DNA of 64,000 bases, taken from assembly GCF_020023385.1 (NCBI RefSeq), contig NZ_JAIQCL010000009.1:1-64000 (forward strand), written 5' to 3'. The DNA comes from Planococcus circulans (lineage in GTDB: Bacteria; Bacillota; Bacilli; Bacillales_A; Planococcaceae). The notes under the pieces were generated by a model. The model did no database searches, was not told the origin of the DNA, and worked only from the letters and a program-made list of their open reading frames with translations. The first letter of the stretch is position 1. Each line of letters begins with the position of its first letter. The position numbers were made by a program, and so were the translations under genes. Shown here in pieces: positions 25,491 to 34,206 of this stretch.

Positions 25491-26687
25491 ATGACTTCAG
25501 ATCGTGCCAATGAATACGGTTTGTTTACAGATCAATTTACGCAGAACCCTTATCCGACCTATGAAAAATTGAGGGAAGGGGATCCCGTTCATGCGGTGCG
25601 GTTTCCAGATGGCCAGAATGGCTGGATGGTGACACGCTATAAGGATGCTGAGGAAGTCTTGAAAGATCCCCGTTTCATTAAAGATATGTCGAAGATTTAT
25701 GGAGGCAGCATGGACATGATGAGTGTCTTTACGCAGAACATGCTGTTTTCAGATCCACCTGACCATAAAAGACTGCGCGGCCTCGCCCAAAAAGCTTTTA
25801 CGCCCAAAATGATTTCGGGTATGCGCGGCAGAATTCAGGAGATAACAGATGAGCTGTTGACGGGAATGGAAAGTCAAGATCAGGTCGATTTAATTGATGA
25901 ATTCGCTTTTCCACTGCCAATTACCGTCATCTGTGAAATTTTGGGTGTACCATCGGCTGACCGCGATAAATTCCGCCTTTGGTCCAATTCACTCATTGAA
26001 GGGACCAGTGGGGAACTCGGCGCCACTGTTTATGAGCATATGAATGAGTTTGTCCAATACCTGGGGCAGTGGTTTGCGACAGTCCGTGAGCAGCCCGGAG
26101 ATGATCTCATCAGCAGCTTGATTCAGGCGGAGGAGGAAGGAGACCGTCTGAGTGAACGGGAGCTTTATGGCGTGGTTACCTTATTGATCATTGCAGGCCA
26201 TGAAACGACAGTGAATTTAATCGGCAATACGGTCTTGTCCCTGCTCGAAAACCCGGAACAACGCAAGCTTTTGGAGCAGCAGCCTGAACTCATCAACCAA
26301 GCAATCGAAGAATCTCTGCGGTTTAACGGCCCAGTCGAATTCAGTACATCCAGATGGGCAGGGGAGGATTTTGAGTTTCAGGGCAAACAAATGAAAAAAG
26401 GCGATTTGGTCGTAGTGTCGTTGAATTCCGCAAACCATGATGAAGCGCAATTCGAAGACCCAGACCTATTTAATATCGAGCGTGAGAAAAGTCCGCATTT
26501 GGCATTCGGAAAAGGAATCCATATGTGCCTTGGAGCTCCTCTTGCGCGTTTGGAAGGGGAAATTGCCATTGCCAGTCTGCTGAAGCGTTTTCCACAAATG
26601 GAATTAGCGGTGGAGCAGAGCGAATTGAATTGGCGGCCGGGCATGATTGTACGAGGCGTCAAAGAACTTCCGTTGCTTCTTAAGTGA
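25491..26687 (+). CDS. Cytochrome P450 (CYP107-like)
   Basis: This 398-residue soluble P450 has the I-helix AGHETTVNLIGN, the ExxR motif EESLR, the heme-binding FGKGIHMCLGAPLAR with Cys ligand and the PPDHKRLRGLAQKAFT segment. Bacterial enzymes of this type hydroxylate fatty acids or other lipids with a ferredoxin or flavodoxin donor, which is not encoded nearby. ATG 25491 has AAGGAGG 7 bases ahead; GTG 25485 is too close. The 93-base gap to the hydratase gene has no terminator, so read-through from the acyl-CoA operon is possible. Confidence 0.92.
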   Translation: MTSDRANEYGLFTDQFTQNPYPTYEKLREGDPVHAVRFPDGQNGWMVTRYKDAEEVLKDPRFIKDMSKIYGGSMDMMSVFTQNMLFSDPPDHKRLRGLAQKAFTPKMISGMRGRIQEITDELLTGMESQDQVDLIDEFAFPLPITVICEILGVPSADRDKFRLWSNSLIEGTSGELGATVYEHMNEFVQYLGQWFATVREQPGDDLISSLIQAEEEGDRLSERELYGVVTLLIIAGHETTVNLIGNTVLSLLENPEQRKLLEQQPELINQAIEESLRFNGPVEFSTSRWAGEDFEFQGKQMKKGDLVVVSLNSANHDEAQFEDPDLFNIEREKSPHLAFGKGIHMCLGAPLARLEGEIAIASLLKRFPQMELAVEQSELNWRPGMIVRGVKELPLLLK

Positions 26688-26700
26688 ATAGGAGACGTAG

Positions 26701-26726
26701 GGCTGGAGTTGCATCCAGCCTTTTTT
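26701..26726 (+). terminator. Terminator after the P450 gene
   Basis: GGCTGGA and TCCAGCC arms with loop GTTGCA and six T residues. Confidence 0.85.
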
Positions 26727-26790
26727 GTTTGTCCAAAAGTCATCAAGGGAAAGGGAATTAGAAAGCAGGTTACAAGAGAGGGGAATATCT

Positions 26791-28092
26791 ATGAAGTCAC
26801 TATCATTTTGGCTGAAGGAAAAACTGTGGCTCACTCCCGCATTGTACATTGTGATGGCGGTTCTCCTGTCGATCACTTTTTTCTACATCGATCTTTTATA
26901 TATTGAAAGGCTCAAGCCTTATATCCCATCTATTCTTTTGACGAATGTCGATTTGGCCAAAACCATCATGGGAAGTTTATCGGGGGCTCTTTTGACCATG
27001 ACTACGTTTACTTTTTCAACGATTCTGGTTGTCCTGACCATGTACTCATCTCAATTCTCTCCGAGAACCTTGAAAAACTTCATCCATGATAAAATCACCT
27101 GGCGTGTCCTGGGGATTTTTCTTAGCGGCTTTATTTATAACACACTGTCGCTGCTCTTTATGAGAGATGATTTGTATACCACCGACGTGATTTCCACGTT
27201 TGTCGGAATTCTCATCGCATTTTTCTGTCTTTCGACATTTGCTTATTTTATCCACTATATCGCTACGCACGTGCAAGTTGGCCAGCTGGTCAATGAATTG
27301 ATTGGAGATACAGAAAAGGCCATTTCCAAACTCAAAGAGCTGCAGGAAAATGAAGATGGGAAAGAAACAGAATGGAATCCTGTCGGCATCAAAGAAACCC
27401 ATCATGCTGAAAAAGAGGGCTATGTGCAGTATCTTTCGTTCGACAAGCTGGTGGATTATACGGAAAAACACGAACTGGAAGTGGAGATTCTTGTCCAAAC
27501 GGGTGATTACATCTACGAAGGAAAACCGATTTTCCATGTTTTTAAAACTAGTGAAACAGAAGTTTCTGCCGCTGACTTCTACTCAATCGGCACCTCCAGA
27601 ACCTCGGAACAGGATCTCGATTTCGCTATTCAAAAATTGGTGGAAGTAGCATTGCGGGCCATATCTCCGGGTATCAACGATCCGAATACGGCCAATGAAA
27701 TCATTATCCGGCTGGGTCGCCTCCTCGGTCAGCTGGGCCAGTTGAAAACAGGGCCGTTCCTCTTAAGTGGAGAAGAAAAAGGAGAACGGGTACTGTATCG
27801 TTTTCCACCATACAAGAGTGTTTTATACAAAACCTTTTATCAAATAGCCCATTATGGAAAAGAAGATATTTCGGTTCTAATTTCAATTATTGAATCGTTG
27901 ACTGTCGCTGCAGAACTTGTGCCGAAGCGCCATCATCAGGAACTATGGGATACGCATGGTTACGTATTGGAAGCTGTCGATACCCAGGGGTTAAAATCAT
28001 TCGATCGGGAAACACTTCAGGAAAAGATTGACCAATTGGCTGTAGCAACTGGCCAGCATTCCTATAATATAGTATTGGCTGAGAAAAGCTGA
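26791..28092 (+). CDS. DUF2254 membrane protein
   Basis: This 433-residue protein has four membrane spans in the first 155 residues: about 12-30, 50-82, 98-120 and 133-155. The conserved TMTTFTFSTILVVLTMYSSQFSPRTLKNFI is typical of DUF2254. A soluble C-terminal half follows, with RTSEQDLDFAIQKLVEVALRAISPGINDPNTAN. The function of the family is not established. ATG 26791 is chosen for AGAGGGG ahead; the longer frame starts inside the P450 terminator. It is followed by an MscS-type channel gene 36 bases later, so the pair may act in membrane stress. Confidence 0.88.
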   Translation: MKSLSFWLKEKLWLTPALYIVMAVLLSITFFYIDLLYIERLKPYIPSILLTNVDLAKTIMGSLSGALLTMTTFTFSTILVVLTMYSSQFSPRTLKNFIHDKITWRVLGIFLSGFIYNTLSLLFMRDDLYTTDVISTFVGILIAFFCLSTFAYFIHYIATHVQVGQLVNELIGDTEKAISKLKELQENEDGKETEWNPVGIKETHHAEKEGYVQYLSFDKLVDYTEKHELEVEILVQTGDYIYEGKPIFHVFKTSETEVSAADFYSIGTSRTSEQDLDFAIQKLVEVALRAISPGINDPNTANEIIIRLGRLLGQLGQLKTGPFLLSGEEKGERVLYRFPPYKSVLYKTFYQIAHYGKEDISVLISIIESLTVAAELVPKRHHQELWDTHGYVLEAVDTQGLKSFDRETLQEKIDQLAVATGQHSYNIVLAEKS

Positions 28093-28128
28093 TGGCAATG
28101 CTACTGGAAGCGATAAAGGAGGGAAATG

Positions 28129-29184
28129 ATGCAGAACAACCAGTTGTTTGAAGGAGTTGAGTTTTTGAGGAATTTGTCCGTAGGCGAATTTCTGATGTTC
28201 TTTATTTACTTGGCTTTAATCCTGCTTGGGAAATCCTTGGTCCTCTTTCTGCTGAGAAAGCTGGTTTCCTCAAAAGATTTCAAAGAACGGATTTATCCAG
28301 TGATTGAAGATGTCCTGAATTGGCTGGTCCTTTATGGCGGCATCCTTTTCTTCCTTTTTTATTTTTCCAGGGAGCAATGGCTGACTTTGGCTTTTTATGA
28401 GACAGAAGGGGTTGAAATCTCCATTCTGCTGATTGTGGTAGCAGTGATGATTGTGACTTTTGCCAGCCGCCTCATAAAGGCATTTAATCACTACGTCATG
28501 CCGTTCGTCTATGAACAGTTTAATGTGGATATCGGCATGGGATACACCATCAACCGATTACTGTATTATGTGGTGATGTTTCTGGCATTGGCCATAAGTT
28601 TTACGACAGTGGGCCTCGATTTGACGGCTCTCGGATTTGTATTCAGTGTCCTCGGGATCGGTATTGGATTTGGCGTACGCAATATTGCCGCCAATTTCGT
28701 CTCCGGAATCATCATTTTGTTTGAACGGCCGATGGAGGTCGGGGAAATGGTGGAAATCGATAAGAAAATCGGCCGGATTACGAAAATCAAACTCAGATCG
28801 ACCGTTATAGAAACCTTGAAAGAAGGTACTTTAGTGGTGCCTAATCAGTATTTCATTGAACAGATCGTCAAAAATCGCTCCAGTGCCCAGTTATACGCAA
28901 GAGTCGTCGTCAGTGTGGATTATGGCAGTGATACGGAACGAGTCGAGCGGATTTTAAAAGCAGCAGCTTTAAAGGCAGCTCAGCTGATGAAAGGAATACC
29001 GGAAAAAGAACCGGATGTCCGGTTTATCGATTTTCGGAACTCGGCACTCGATTTCCAGGTGGAAGTTCAAGTCACCGATGTGGAAATGAAGGAAAGGCTG
29101 GAAAGTCGGATCCGCCATGCCATTGCGGAAGATTTTATCGAAAATGAAGTGAAATTGGCCCAGACAATGTATGAAAGGCAATAA
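28129..29184 (+). CDS. MscS-family mechanosensitive channel
   Basis: This protein of about 351 residues has five membrane spans in the first half. The pore-helix and beta-domain signature FVFSVLGIGIGFGVRNIAANFVSGIIILFERPMEVGEMVEI is followed by a mixed alpha/beta C-terminus. It should release solutes on hypo-osmotic shock. Two adjacent ATG codons (28126, 28129) follow AAGGAGGG; the second has better spacing. Its terminator is duplicated around the element at 29216-29665. Confidence 0.9.
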   Translation: MQNNQLFEGVEFLRNLSVGEFLMFFIYLALILLGKSLVLFLLRKLVSSKDFKERIYPVIEDVLNWLVLYGGILFFLFYFSREQWLTLAFYETEGVEISILLIVVAVMIVTFASRLIKAFNHYVMPFVYEQFNVDIGMGYTINRLLYYVVMFLALAISFTTVGLDLTALGFVFSVLGIGIGFGVRNIAANFVSGIIILFERPMEVGEMVEIDKKIGRITKIKLRSTVIETLKEGTLVVPNQYFIEQIVKNRSSAQLYARVVVSVDYGSDTERVERILKAAALKAAQLMKGIPEKEPDVRFIDFRNSALDFQVEVQVTDVEMKERLESRIRHAIAEDFIENEVKLAQTMYERQ

Positions 29185-29186
29185 AA

Positions 29187-29215
29187 AAGTCCATGGCTGT
29201 TGAAGGCCATGGACT
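29187..29215 (+). repeat. Left direct repeat: terminator hairpin of the MscS gene
   Basis: A 29-bp sequence with hairpin arms AGTCCATGGC and GCCATGGACT (loop TGTTGAAG) lies at the end of the MscS gene. An identical 29 bp stands at 29666-29694, on the other side of the repeat element. It works as a terminator and marks the left edge of the insertion. Confidence 0.85.
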
Positions 29216-29665
29216 TTAGGCTGTAGACAAAGCCTGACCAAAATGTATAGCGGTGCATAATCCCCAACCGGTCCAGCCACTTCGCTTTCCGTGGGCTCAG
29301 CTTCAGCCTCCTCGTCACTACGTTCCTGCGGGGTCTTCAGCTTTCGCTGTCCCACAGGAGTCTTCGTGGCCAGCCCGCTTGGGGTATGTTGCTTCAATCA
29401 AAGAGAGAAGCTGGCTAGTCTGTTCTAGAAAAAATAGTCCAAACAAATCTAGAAAACCCTTCACTCAAGGATCCGTAGCGCAAGGCGGCGACTCCTGCGG
29501 GAGCAGCGAAGCGACGAAGTGCCGAAATCCACTCGGGCGCGAGTCCGAGTTAGTTCGGCGCGAGCCCGTGGAAAGCGTCCGCCTGGAGCGCAGGATCCGG
29601 TTTAAACAGGATGAAATGTGCATTCATGCTTTAAATGACATCAATATTCTTTTGTCTACAAGCTC
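29216..29665. mobile_element. Non-coding insertion-like element (family A, copy 1), 450 bp
   Basis: The element has short inverted ends (CTGTAGACAAA on the left; the right end TTTTGTCTACAAG is the reverse complement of CTTGTAGACAAAA). It encodes no protein. Long stems form between CCCCAACCGG... and ...CCGCTTGGGG, and between CGCTTTCCGTGGGCTC and GAGCCCGTGGAAAGCG. The flanks are identical 29-bp copies of the host terminator. A related copy with different host flanks lies at 50047-50509. It sits between convergent genes, each keeping one terminator copy. Confidence 0.7.
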
Positions 29666-29694
29666 AAGTCCATGGCTGTTGAAGGCCATGGACT
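29666..29694. repeat. Right direct repeat: terminator hairpin facing the CDF gene
   Basis: Identical to 29187-29215. Here the hairpin serves the minus-strand CDF gene, which ends at 29714. Confidence 0.85.
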
Positions 29695-29713
29695 GTTTTA
29701 TTGTTTTAACATA

Positions 29714-30616
29714 CTATTCGTCGAACTCGTCTTCCTGAGCAACAGTAAAGGAATAATCCGGTTCGATATGGACCAGAATGACGCAATGGGGTTTGACTTT
29801 CTGGATTTTTCGTTCGATTTCTTCTGTAATCCAATGGCTTTCCACCACGTTCAGATTAGGGGCCACGCTGACGGTTAAATCGATGAACATGACATTGCCA
29901 TGATTTCGGCCTTTAAAGTCCCGCAATGTGATAACCCCAGGCACTCTTCTGACCAAAACAGACAGTGTCTCCACTTCATCTTCGTCAAAGCCATCCGTCA
30001 ATGTGATGACGGACTCTTTGAAAATATCCAACGCGGTCTTAATGATGATTACCCCGACAATGAAGGCTGTGATGACATCCAGAATCGGTGCACCGAAGAT
30101 GGCGCCGATGATGCCGATGCCGGCGCCGATACTGACCAGCGCATCGGAACGGTTGTCATAAGCTGCTGCACGGACAGCTGTACTTTTGATTTCTCTGCTG
30201 AGTTTCAGGTTATAGCGATAAACTGCATACATCACGACTGCCGAGAAAAAAGCGACCCATGCCGTAACTAGAGAAGGTGCTTCAGCTGCAGGTTCAAAAA
30301 GTGAACGGATAGCATTGGTCAGAACCTGCAAACCAATGACTGCCATTATGAAGGAAGCTAAGAGCGAGGCGATGGTTTCTGCCCGCAAGTGGCCGTAGTG
30401 ATGGTTTTCGTCCGGTGGTTTCTGGGAAATTCTGAGGCCGACGAGAACAGCGACAGAAGCGATTATATCTGTCAGGTTATTGAAGCCATCCGCTTTCAAT
30501 GCTTCGGAAGAGCCCCAAAAGCCGAAGATCAGCTTGAGGGCACTTAGAAATACATAAGCCCCAATGCTAATCCAGGCTCCTTTTTCCCCTTTGCGTAAAT
30601 TTGTATACAAGTCCAT
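29714..30616 (-). CDS. CDF-family cation efflux protein, probably manganese
   Basis: This 300-residue cation diffusion facilitator has six membrane spans and a cytoplasmic C-terminal domain. The metal site reads N-x3-D in the second span (ADGFNNLTDI) and D-x3-D in the fifth (YDNRSDALVS). This pattern is known from Mn(II) exporters such as MntE and MneP/MneS, whereas zinc exporters carry histidine in the fifth span. The ATG at 30616 follows GGAGGCGGG. A leader of about 150 bases with a GGCCCTC hairpin separates promoter and start, without the known Mn riboswitch motif. It ends at the right-hand terminator copy of the family A element. Confidence 0.85.
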   Translation of the reverse strand: MDLYTNLRKGEKGAWISIGAYVFLSALKLIFGFWGSSEALKADGFNNLTDIIASVAVLVGLRISQKPPDENHHYGHLRAETIASLLASFIMAVIGLQVLTNAIRSLFEPAAEAPSLVTAWVAFFSAVVMYAVYRYNLKLSREIKSTAVRAAAYDNRSDALVSIGAGIGIIGAIFGAPILDVITAFIVGVIIIKTALDIFKESVITLTDGFDEDEVETLSVLVRRVPGVITLRDFKGRNHGNVMFIDLTVSVAPNLNVVESHWITEEIERKIQKVKPHCVILVHIEPDYSFTVAQEDEFDE

Positions 30617-30771
30617 AAAGTTTCCCGCCTCCAAGTCTCTGGAACAAAGTGAAACGACCCTCATAGGAGGGCCGCTTCATGATTGTATCTATCTGTCGTA
30701 AGATGAATGGACTGTATTTTAATGTGCTTATCATCATTTTGCCGGATTCGGCCAATAAAGCGTCTTTAAAT

Positions 30772-30800
30772 AGTATCAATGTCTTTTTAGGCATTGTCAA
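30772..30800 (-). promoter_or_regulatory. Promoter of the CDF exporter gene
   Basis: On the minus strand TTGACA (30800-30795, perfect), a 17-base spacer and GATACT (30777-30772). Confidence 0.65.
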
Positions 30801-30860
30801 TACCGAATAGTTCTATGTCATCTTCATTCATAAACTTTACATAAATTTAATGTTCACGTA

Positions 30861-30884
30861 TATAAGCAAACCGTTATGCTTATA
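30861..30884 (+). promoter_or_regulatory. Palindromic operator candidate ahead of chrA-kynU-kynB
   Basis: TATAAGCA and TGCTTATA form perfect 8-bp arms around AACCGTTA. The right arm overlaps a TATGCT -10 candidate (30875-30880), about 30 bases before the chrA start. The cognate regulator is not known. Confidence 0.5.
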
Positions 30885-30914
30885 GATAGAATCTTTAATT
30901 TAAAGGAGAGGGCT

Positions 30915-32087
30915 ATGGCTAAGAAAAGAAACAACTACGCAGAAATTTTAAAGGCATCGACGAAATTGGGGCTGACGTCCTTTGGGGGACCGGCGGCGCA
31001 TATCGGTTATTTTAGGGATGAGTATGTCACTAAAAGAAAATGGTTGGACGATAAAGCATATGCTGATCTAGTGGCCCTTTGCCAATTCCTTCCGGGACCG
31101 GCAAGTTCTCAGGTGGGGATTTCCATCGGCATGTTGCGCGGCGGCATATTCGGCGGGTTTTTATCCTGGTTCGGATTTACGATGCCTTCGGTCATCCTGT
31201 TGCTGTTATTTGCACTCGTCATCACCAATGGCTCGTTTGACAGCGGATGGATACAAGGATTGAAAATTGTCGCCGTCGCAGTTGTCGCGCACGCTTTGTT
31301 GGGAATGGGGAAAAGTCTAGCGCCTGACCGACAAAGGATCGCGATTGCAGTAGGAGCGGCAATCATCATTTTGCTGATACCGACAACTTGGGCTCAAATT
31401 GGAGTTATTGTGCTGGCAGGTATCCTTGGGTATGCTATTTACCGAAAAGAGAAAGCGCCAGAGCCGGTAAAACTGGTGTTAAGCTTTGGCAAAAAGACCG
31501 GCATTGCAGCGTGGTCGATTTTTGCTGCATTATTGATCGGCTTGCCGTTGATCCGGCCGTTCATTGAATCCACTTCGTTTGCGATTTTTGATATTTTCTA
31601 TCGGGTCGGTTCAATCGTCTTCGGCGGAGGGCATGTGGTGCTGCCGATGCTGGAGCGTGAAGTCGTGCCGGGGTGGATGACGCCCGATGCCTTCATTGCC
31701 GGCTATGGTGCTGCTCAGGCAGTTCCAGGACCGCTCTTCACGTTGTCCGCTTATTTGGGGCAATTGATGGACGGTGGATGGGGAGTCGTGATTGCCGTTA
31801 TCGCGATGTTCCTGCCGTCATTTCTCCTGATCATCGGAACTTTGCCTTTTTGGAGCATCATCCGGACGAAATCCGGTGTCCAGGCAGCATTGAAAGGGGT
31901 CAATGCAAGCGTTGTCGGAATTTTGCTTGCAGCTTTATACGATCCTGTCTTCACCTCTGGAATTCGCGGGCCTGTCGACTTTGCAATTGCGATAACCGCC
32001 TTTACAATGTTAGTCTATTTTAAACTGGCTCCTTGGATCGTCGTCCTTGTGACGGCGGTTCTGGGTGCGATCGCTTATGCGATTTAA
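30915..32087 (+). CDS. chrA: Chromate transporter ChrA family (two-domain)
   Basis: This membrane protein of about 390 residues carries the duplicated CHR domain: the first copy has LTSFGGPAAHIGYFRDEYV and CQFLPGPASSQVGISIGMLRGG, the second has VFGGGHVVLPMLEREVV and AAQAVPGPLFTLSAYLG. Characterised members export chromate by proton or sulfate exchange, but many homologues have unknown substrates. ATG 30915 follows AAAGGAGAGG. The gene is only 19 bases before kynU and seems to be co-transcribed with it, which may hint at an organic-anion substrate. Confidence 0.85.
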   Translation: MAKKRNNYAEILKASTKLGLTSFGGPAAHIGYFRDEYVTKRKWLDDKAYADLVALCQFLPGPASSQVGISIGMLRGGIFGGFLSWFGFTMPSVILLLLFALVITNGSFDSGWIQGLKIVAVAVVAHALLGMGKSLAPDRQRIAIAVGAAIIILLIPTTWAQIGVIVLAGILGYAIYRKEKAPEPVKLVLSFGKKTGIAAWSIFAALLIGLPLIRPFIESTSFAIFDIFYRVGSIVFGGGHVVLPMLEREVVPGWMTPDAFIAGYGAAQAVPGPLFTLSAYLGQLMDGGWGVVIAVIAMFLPSFLLIIGTLPFWSIIRTKSGVQAALKGVNASVVGILLAALYDPVFTSGIRGPVDFAIAITAFTMLVYFKLAPWIVVLVTAVLGAIAYAI

Positions 32088-32106
32088 TGGCTGAAGGAGG
32101 ATGGCA

Positions 32107-33360
32107 ATGGCAACGAGCAAAGAAAGAGATCAACAGGATCCATTAGCGGGTTTTAAACAGGAGTTTTTTGTCGAAAAAGAAACGGTATACATGGACGGCA
32201 ATTCACTGGGCTTGATGTCTAGACGGTCTGAAGAAAAATTGAAGGTCTTGATGGATAGCTGGAAGACATTCGGAATCGATGGCTGGACAGAAGGGGAACA
32301 TCCCTGGTTCACTTTAGCGGAAACGATGAGTGGACGCGTCGCACCTTTGGTCGGAGCTGGAGCGCATGAAGTGATGGTGACAGGATCGATTACATCGAAT
32401 ATCCACCAGATGCTGTCGACTGTATTTCAGCCGACGTCTGAGCGTTCTGCAATCGTTGTGGACAGTTTGAATTTTCCATCGGACATTTATGCGGTGGAAA
32501 GTCACCTGCGTCTGCGCGGATTGGATCCGGCTGAGTCGATGCGCAAAATCGAAAGCAGAGATGGCTATACGCTGGAGCTGGATGATATTGTCGAACAACT
32601 GACAGATGACGTCGCAGTCTTGTTGCTCCCCTCTGTCCTGTACCGGAGCGGCCAGTTATTGCCGATCCGTGAAATCACGGAAGAGGCCCACCAAAAAGGG
32701 ATTCTGGTAGGTTTTGACCTGGCGCATTCGATTGGTGCTATGCCGCATAACTTGCACGATGACGGAGTGGATTTCGCTGTCTGGTGCCATTACAAATACA
32801 TGAATTCCGGTCCGGGTGGAACAGGCGGCCTTTATTTGCATGAGCGGCATCATCACCTGCTGCCTGGCAATGCGGGCTGGTTTGGATCTGATAAGACCCG
32901 CCAATTCGATATGGACCATGAATTTTCGAAAGCAGAAGGGGCAGGCGCCTACCAGATCGGTACACCGCATATTTTCAGCATGGCCCCTCTTCTCGGCAGC
33001 CTGGACCTGTTTGAAGAAGCGGGCATTCATGCGGTCCGCCAAAAGTCGCTTGAGCTGACAAGTCTCTTAAGAGAATTGGTCGGACAACGGGTTCCTCAAT
33101 TGGTCGATGTAACACCTCTAGAGGACGAGGCAAGAGGCGGGCATATCGCTTTTTCCCATCCCGAAGCTGCGCGGATCTGTAAAGCATTGAAAGAGGCCAA
33201 AATCATTCCGGATTTCCGGGCGCCGAATATCATCCGCCTGGCGCCTATCGCTTTTTACACATCGTTCAGCGATGTAGAGAAAGTAGCAGAGAAATTGCAG
33301 AGCATCATGGACAATGAAACCTATAAAAATTTCAGCAATGAACGAAATGTGGTGGCTTGA
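32107..33360 (+). CDS. kynU: Kynureninase
   Basis: This 417-residue PLP enzyme cleaves kynurenine to anthranilate and alanine. It shows YMDGNSLGLMSRRSEE, GSITSNIHQMLSTVF, FDLAHSIGAMPHNLHD and the PLP lysine in WCHYKYMNSGPGGTGG, all typical of KynU. ATG 32107 is chosen because GGAGG is 6 bases ahead; ATG 32101 touches the site. It is followed directly by kynB (TGA then ATG). The tryptophan dioxygenase gene kynA is not in the window. Confidence 0.94.
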   Translation: MATSKERDQQDPLAGFKQEFFVEKETVYMDGNSLGLMSRRSEEKLKVLMDSWKTFGIDGWTEGEHPWFTLAETMSGRVAPLVGAGAHEVMVTGSITSNIHQMLSTVFQPTSERSAIVVDSLNFPSDIYAVESHLRLRGLDPAESMRKIESRDGYTLELDDIVEQLTDDVAVLLLPSVLYRSGQLLPIREITEEAHQKGILVGFDLAHSIGAMPHNLHDDGVDFAVWCHYKYMNSGPGGTGGLYLHERHHHLLPGNAGWFGSDKTRQFDMDHEFSKAEGAGAYQIGTPHIFSMAPLLGSLDLFEEAGIHAVRQKSLELTSLLRELVGQRVPQLVDVTPLEDEARGGHIAFSHPEAARICKALKEAKIIPDFRAPNIIRLAPIAFYTSFSDVEKVAEKLQSIMDNETYKNFSNERNVVA

Positions 33361-33981
33361 ATGGAACCAAAAAAAATAATTGATATTTCCATGGAATTGA
33401 GTGGAGGGACGCCTGAATGGCCGGGGGATATGCCGTTCAGCTATGAGCTGTCCGTCACAAAAGAGCAAAGCGGTTCCGTCAATGTCGGAAAACTGCAGTC
33501 CAGCACCCATATCGGCACGCATGTCGATGCCCCTTTTCATTACGATGACCAAGGAATCCAAATTCATGAACTTCCACTGGATATCTATTTATCGAAAGCA
33601 CAGGTTGTGGATGTCAGCGGCTCTGACAAAGTCAGTGCAGCGGATTTGGGTACGCTGGAAGAAGGGGTCACGACCGTACTGTTGAGAACTATGTCTTGGA
33701 CAGACCGCAGCAAATTTCCGGAAAAGTGGCCGGTATTTGAAGAGTCGATCGCGGAATGGATGGCTGCCAATGGCGTGAGGCTTCTTGGAGTCGATGTGCC
33801 GTCAGTGGATCCCGAAACCAGCAAAGAATTACCGATGCATCAGGCAATGAACCGCCATCAGCGATTTATTCTGGAAGGCATCGTATTGGATGATGTGGCA
33901 CAAGGAGTCTACCAATTAGCAGCCCTGCCCTTAAAGATCAAAGGCGCAGAAGGAAGCCCAGTGCGGGCAATACTATACTAG
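33361..33981 (+). CDS. kynB: Kynurenine formamidase KynB
   Basis: This 206-residue cyclase-fold hydrolase converts N-formylkynurenine to kynurenine. Metal-binding HIGTHVDAPFH, the N-terminal ISMELSGGTPEWPGDMPF and GVDVPSVDPETSKELPMHQAM are the family marks. The ATG directly follows the kynU stop, so translation is probably coupled. Together with kynU it gives the lower half of tryptophan-to-anthranilate degradation. Confidence 0.93.
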   Translation: MEPKKIIDISMELSGGTPEWPGDMPFSYELSVTKEQSGSVNVGKLQSSTHIGTHVDAPFHYDDQGIQIHELPLDIYLSKAQVVDVSGSDKVSAADLGTLEEGVTTVLLRTMSWTDRSKFPEKWPVFEESIAEWMAANGVRLLGVDVPSVDPETSKELPMHQAMNRHQRFILEGIVLDDVAQGVYQLAALPLKIKGAEGSPVRAILY

Positions 33982-34170
33982 AAAAGCGTAAGCGCCCGTG
34001 TAGCTCTGCCGGGCATAAGACAGACCGGCATTGTGGCGATCTTTGCCACGCAGCTGGGTTGGCTTATGACCCAAGGAGCTGGGCGCTGGAGTCTGGACAA
34101 AGAAAAGCGAAAGCAGCCGTTTAGCCTCGACAAGCGCTGGAAGCCTTGCCTGTCGAAGCTGTAAAAATTC
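33982..34170. repeat. Non-coding repeat (family C) after kynB
   Basis: The stretch begins GAAAAGCGTAAGCGCCCGT-TAGC and repeats this pattern as GAAAAGCGAAAGCAGCCGT-TAGC from about 34102, ending near GACAAGCGCTGGAAGC. Several GC-rich hairpins form. I recall similar AAGCGC-rich intergenic repeats from other Bacillales, but only this copy is present here. No coding frame is credible. Confidence 0.5.
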
Positions 34171-34206
34171 AACATCAAAAATATAACATTCTCCTGAACG
34201 ACAAAT

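Noticed and set aside
29253..29738. Reading frames inside the family A elements, such as 161 codons forward
   Set aside because: They follow the GC-rich stems, are not shared in frame between the two copies and lack start signals, so the elements are treated as non-coding.
30617..30800. yybP-ykoY manganese riboswitch in the CDF gene leader
   Set aside because: The leader has a GGCCCTC hairpin but not the conserved junction sequences of that riboswitch.
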